The position numbers and the translations under genes are program-made. The notes beneath the pieces are model-generated. The model was not told the DNA's origin. It saw only the letters and a list, made by a program, of their open reading frames with translations, and did not search any database. Source: Candidatus Woesearchaeota archaeon (lineage in GTDB: Archaea > Nanobdellota > Nanobdellia > Woesearchaeales > UBA11576). Taken from it: a stretch of DNA of 6,603 nt. Shown in pieces: positions 4,999 to 6,603 of the stretch. Within the stretch, counting starts at the first letter, position 1. Each line of letters begins with the position of its first letter. The stretch spans positions 1-6,603 of the forward strand of contig JACRKM010000122.1 of NCBI GenBank assembly GCA_016219765.1. Direction: 5' to 3'.

Positions 4999-6603
4999 AT
5001 GGTGTCAACGCTAGATCAAAAACTAAAGACGAGTACATTGGTGCGCAAGGCGTATGATTTCGCGCGTGAGGCGCATGAAGGGCAGCTGCGAAAAAGCGGA
5101 GACCCTTATTTTGTCCACTGTGTTGGGGTTGCAGAATCAGTTGTGAAGTGGAACCTCGATGACGAGAGTATTGCTGCTGCGCTTTTACATGATGTGGTTG
5201 AGGATACAAAATATACGCGCGAAGATGTTGAAGAAGAGTTTGGTAAGGGAGTTGCCTTTCTTGTTGAGGGGCTTACGAAACTTGAGAAGGTACAATACAG
5301 AGGCATTGGGAGTGAGGCGGAGAGTTTGCGCAAGATGTTACTTGCAATGGTTGAGGATCCTCGCGTGATTGTTATTAAACTTGCCGATCGCTATCATAAT
5401 TTGCGTACACTACAGCATCTCTCCCTTGAGCGCCAAAAGACGTTTGCGCAGGAGTCTATTGAAATTTTTGCGCCTATTGCCTATCGGCTTGGTATGAACG
5501 AGCTTAAGGGTGAGATTGAGGACATTAGCTTTCCTTACGCGTATCCCGAGGAACACAAGTGGCTTATTGCCACATTTCAAAGTCTTTATGAGGAGCGTAA
5601 GAATTATTTACGGCGCGTAACAACCATGTTAAAGAATGAGTGTGACGCATCGGGTGTTACTGTTCTTGAGGTTCAGAAGAGGGCGAAGCATCATTATAGT
5701 CTCTATAAGAAGCTCCTAAAATATAATATGAATCAGGACAAGATCTATGATCTTGTTGCTGTGCGTATCATTGTGCCTCATGTGGGTGATTGTTATGCCG
5801 TGCTTGGCGCGCTTCACAAGCTTTGGAAACCTTTGCCAGGGCGCATTAAGGATTACATCGCTATGCCGAAGGTGAATGGCTATCAGAGTTTACATACTAC
5901 CATGTTTTGTCTTGATAATCGTATTGTTGAATTTCAGGTGCGTACGCCGGAGATGCACGCTTTGGCAGAAAACGGAGTTGCTGCCCACTGGCTTTATAAG
6001 GAACATACCGCCCAAAGCGATTCGGTATCTGCCGCAAAGGCGCGCCTTGGAGAATCAGAACGTCAGTGGATGGAGCGTTTGAGAAACTGGCAGGAGCATT
6101 TTAGCGCTTCTCAGGATTTCTTGGATTCGCTCAAAAATGACGTGCTATCGGATCAGATTTATGTGTTTACGCCAAAAGGCGACGTCATCGAGCTTGCCGA
6201 TGGGTCTACCCCCCTTGATTTTGCATATAAGATTCACTCTGGGGTTGGAAATATGTATGCGGGCGCAAAAGTAGATGGCCGCATCGTTTCATTGGATTAT
6301 AAACTGCAAACTGGAGAGATCGTGGAGGTGCTTACACAAAAAAATAAAAAACCATCTCGTGATTGGCTTCGTGGCGTACACACGAGTTTTGCGCGTAAAA
6401 AGATTAAACACGAGCTTAATATACGAGAACAGAAGGAGCGTATTGTTTCATTTCGTGCTATTGAGCTTGTTTTAACAGTAGAGAATCGTGTGGGGATGTT
6501 GCGAGATGTTACTGCAATGTTGAGCGCGCATGATTGTGATATTCAAAAAGTGACCTCGGGGGTGACTTCGGATAAATTCGCCACGCTTTCATTTCTATGC
6601 AAA
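4999..6603 (+). CDS. rel: bifunctional (p)ppGpp synthetase/hydrolase, Rel/SpoT family (3' end outside window)
   Basis: Rel makes and degrades the alarmone (p)ppGpp in the stringent response. The 535 visible residues begin with an HD hydrolase domain whose metal and active-site residues look intact: RKSG (31-34), His40, HD at 64-65, ED at 68-69, and Asp130 in KLADRYHN. The synthetase domain follows, with Arg228, Asp251 in IYDLVAVR, the basic RIKD motif (282-285, typical of bifunctional Rel rather than RelA), NGYQSLHTT, and Glu311 in VEFQVRT. A TGS domain (about 386-447) keeps the His413 position expected to contact tRNA. An ACT domain starts near 485 and runs off the end. Only about 30-40 residues separate TGS and ACT, so the usual helical and zinc-finger domains seem missing. 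ATG 4999 has only a weak AAGAG upstream; GTG 5002 or ATG 4942 are alternatives. Confidence 0.95.
   Translation, partial: MVSTLDQKLKTSTLVRKAYDFAREAHEGQLRKSGDPYFVHCVGVAESVVKWNLDDESIAAALLHDVVEDTKYTREDVEEEFGKGVAFLVEGLTKLEKVQYRGIGSEAESLRKMLLAMVEDPRVIVIKLADRYHNLRTLQHLSLERQKTFAQESIEIFAPIAYRLGMNELKGEIEDISFPYAYPEEHKWLIATFQSLYEERKNYLRRVTTMLKNECDASGVTVLEVQKRAKHHYSLYKKLLKYNMNQDKIYDLVAVRIIVPHVGDCYAVLGALHKLWKPLPGRIKDYIAMPKVNGYQSLHTTMFCLDNRIVEFQVRTPEMHALAENGVAAHWLYKEHTAQSDSVSAAKARLGESERQWMERLRNWQEHFSASQDFLDSLKNDVLSDQIYVFTPKGDVIELADGSTPLDFAYKIHSGVGNMYAGAKVDGRIVSLDYKLQTGEIVEVLTQKNKKPSRDWLRGVHTSFARKKIKHELNIREQKERIVSFRAIELVLTVENRVGMLRDVTAMLSAHDCDIQKVTSGVTSDKFATLSFLCK

Noticed and set aside
4937..5333. Minus-strand frames opposite the start of rel
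   Set aside because: They oppose the strongly conserved HD hydrolase domain of Rel and have no independent support.

Overview
This window looks like a chromosomal segment of an uncultivated small-genome bacterium, most likely from the Candidate Phyla Radiation (Patescibacteria, Parcubacteria-like). That is an inference. It rests on the compact core genes, the streamlined Rel protein, orphan short genes, weak or absent Shine-Dalgarno (SD) sequences before two core genes, and an A+T-leaning composition. The standard bacterial code fits: TGA ends dprA and no TGA interrupts the long frames, which argues against the TGA-recoded CPR lineages.

Layout. Positions 1-192 hold the 3' end of an unrecognised plus-strand gene, and a doubtful short membrane-protein frame (161-343) overlaps its end. 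A complete tRNA-Ile(GAT) with encoded CCA lies at 334-408. It is followed by dprA (457-1578; protection of incoming single-stranded DNA and RecA loading) and topA (1667-3757; DNA topoisomerase I with two C-terminal zinc fingers), a pair also adjacent in many Firmicutes. The 88-bp gap between them is almost filled by a 69-bp repeat that folds on paper into a perfect four-way cloverleaf. After topA comes about 330 bp without a gene. It holds a 163-bp element with 24-bp terminal inverted repeats, a second repeat of the TGTCATCCC type and an 18-bp perfect palindrome followed by a T-run. Next are an orphan membrane-anchored or secreted protein (4091-4543, plus) and an orphan 88-residue protein (4589-4855, minus), which converge on a two-way terminator. 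Last is a bifunctional (p)ppGpp synthetase/hydrolase of the Rel type (4999 to beyond the window end). The gap between the minus gene and rel is filled by a 92-bp region with 13-bp terminal inverted repeats, a central 22-bp perfect palindrome and two side hairpins.

How it works together. DprA and TopA both act on DNA and may be co-transcribed, possibly with the tRNA, since no clear terminator separates them. Rel would tie growth to amino-acid supply. The orphans have no assigned role.

The parts most worth a second look are the unrelated multi-hairpin elements that fill several gaps, the apparent absence of the helical and zinc-finger domains from Rel, and an 18-bp tandem duplication inside topA. 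I saw no CRISPR array, transposase, prophage or toxin-antitoxin pair, and no clear new multi-gene system.
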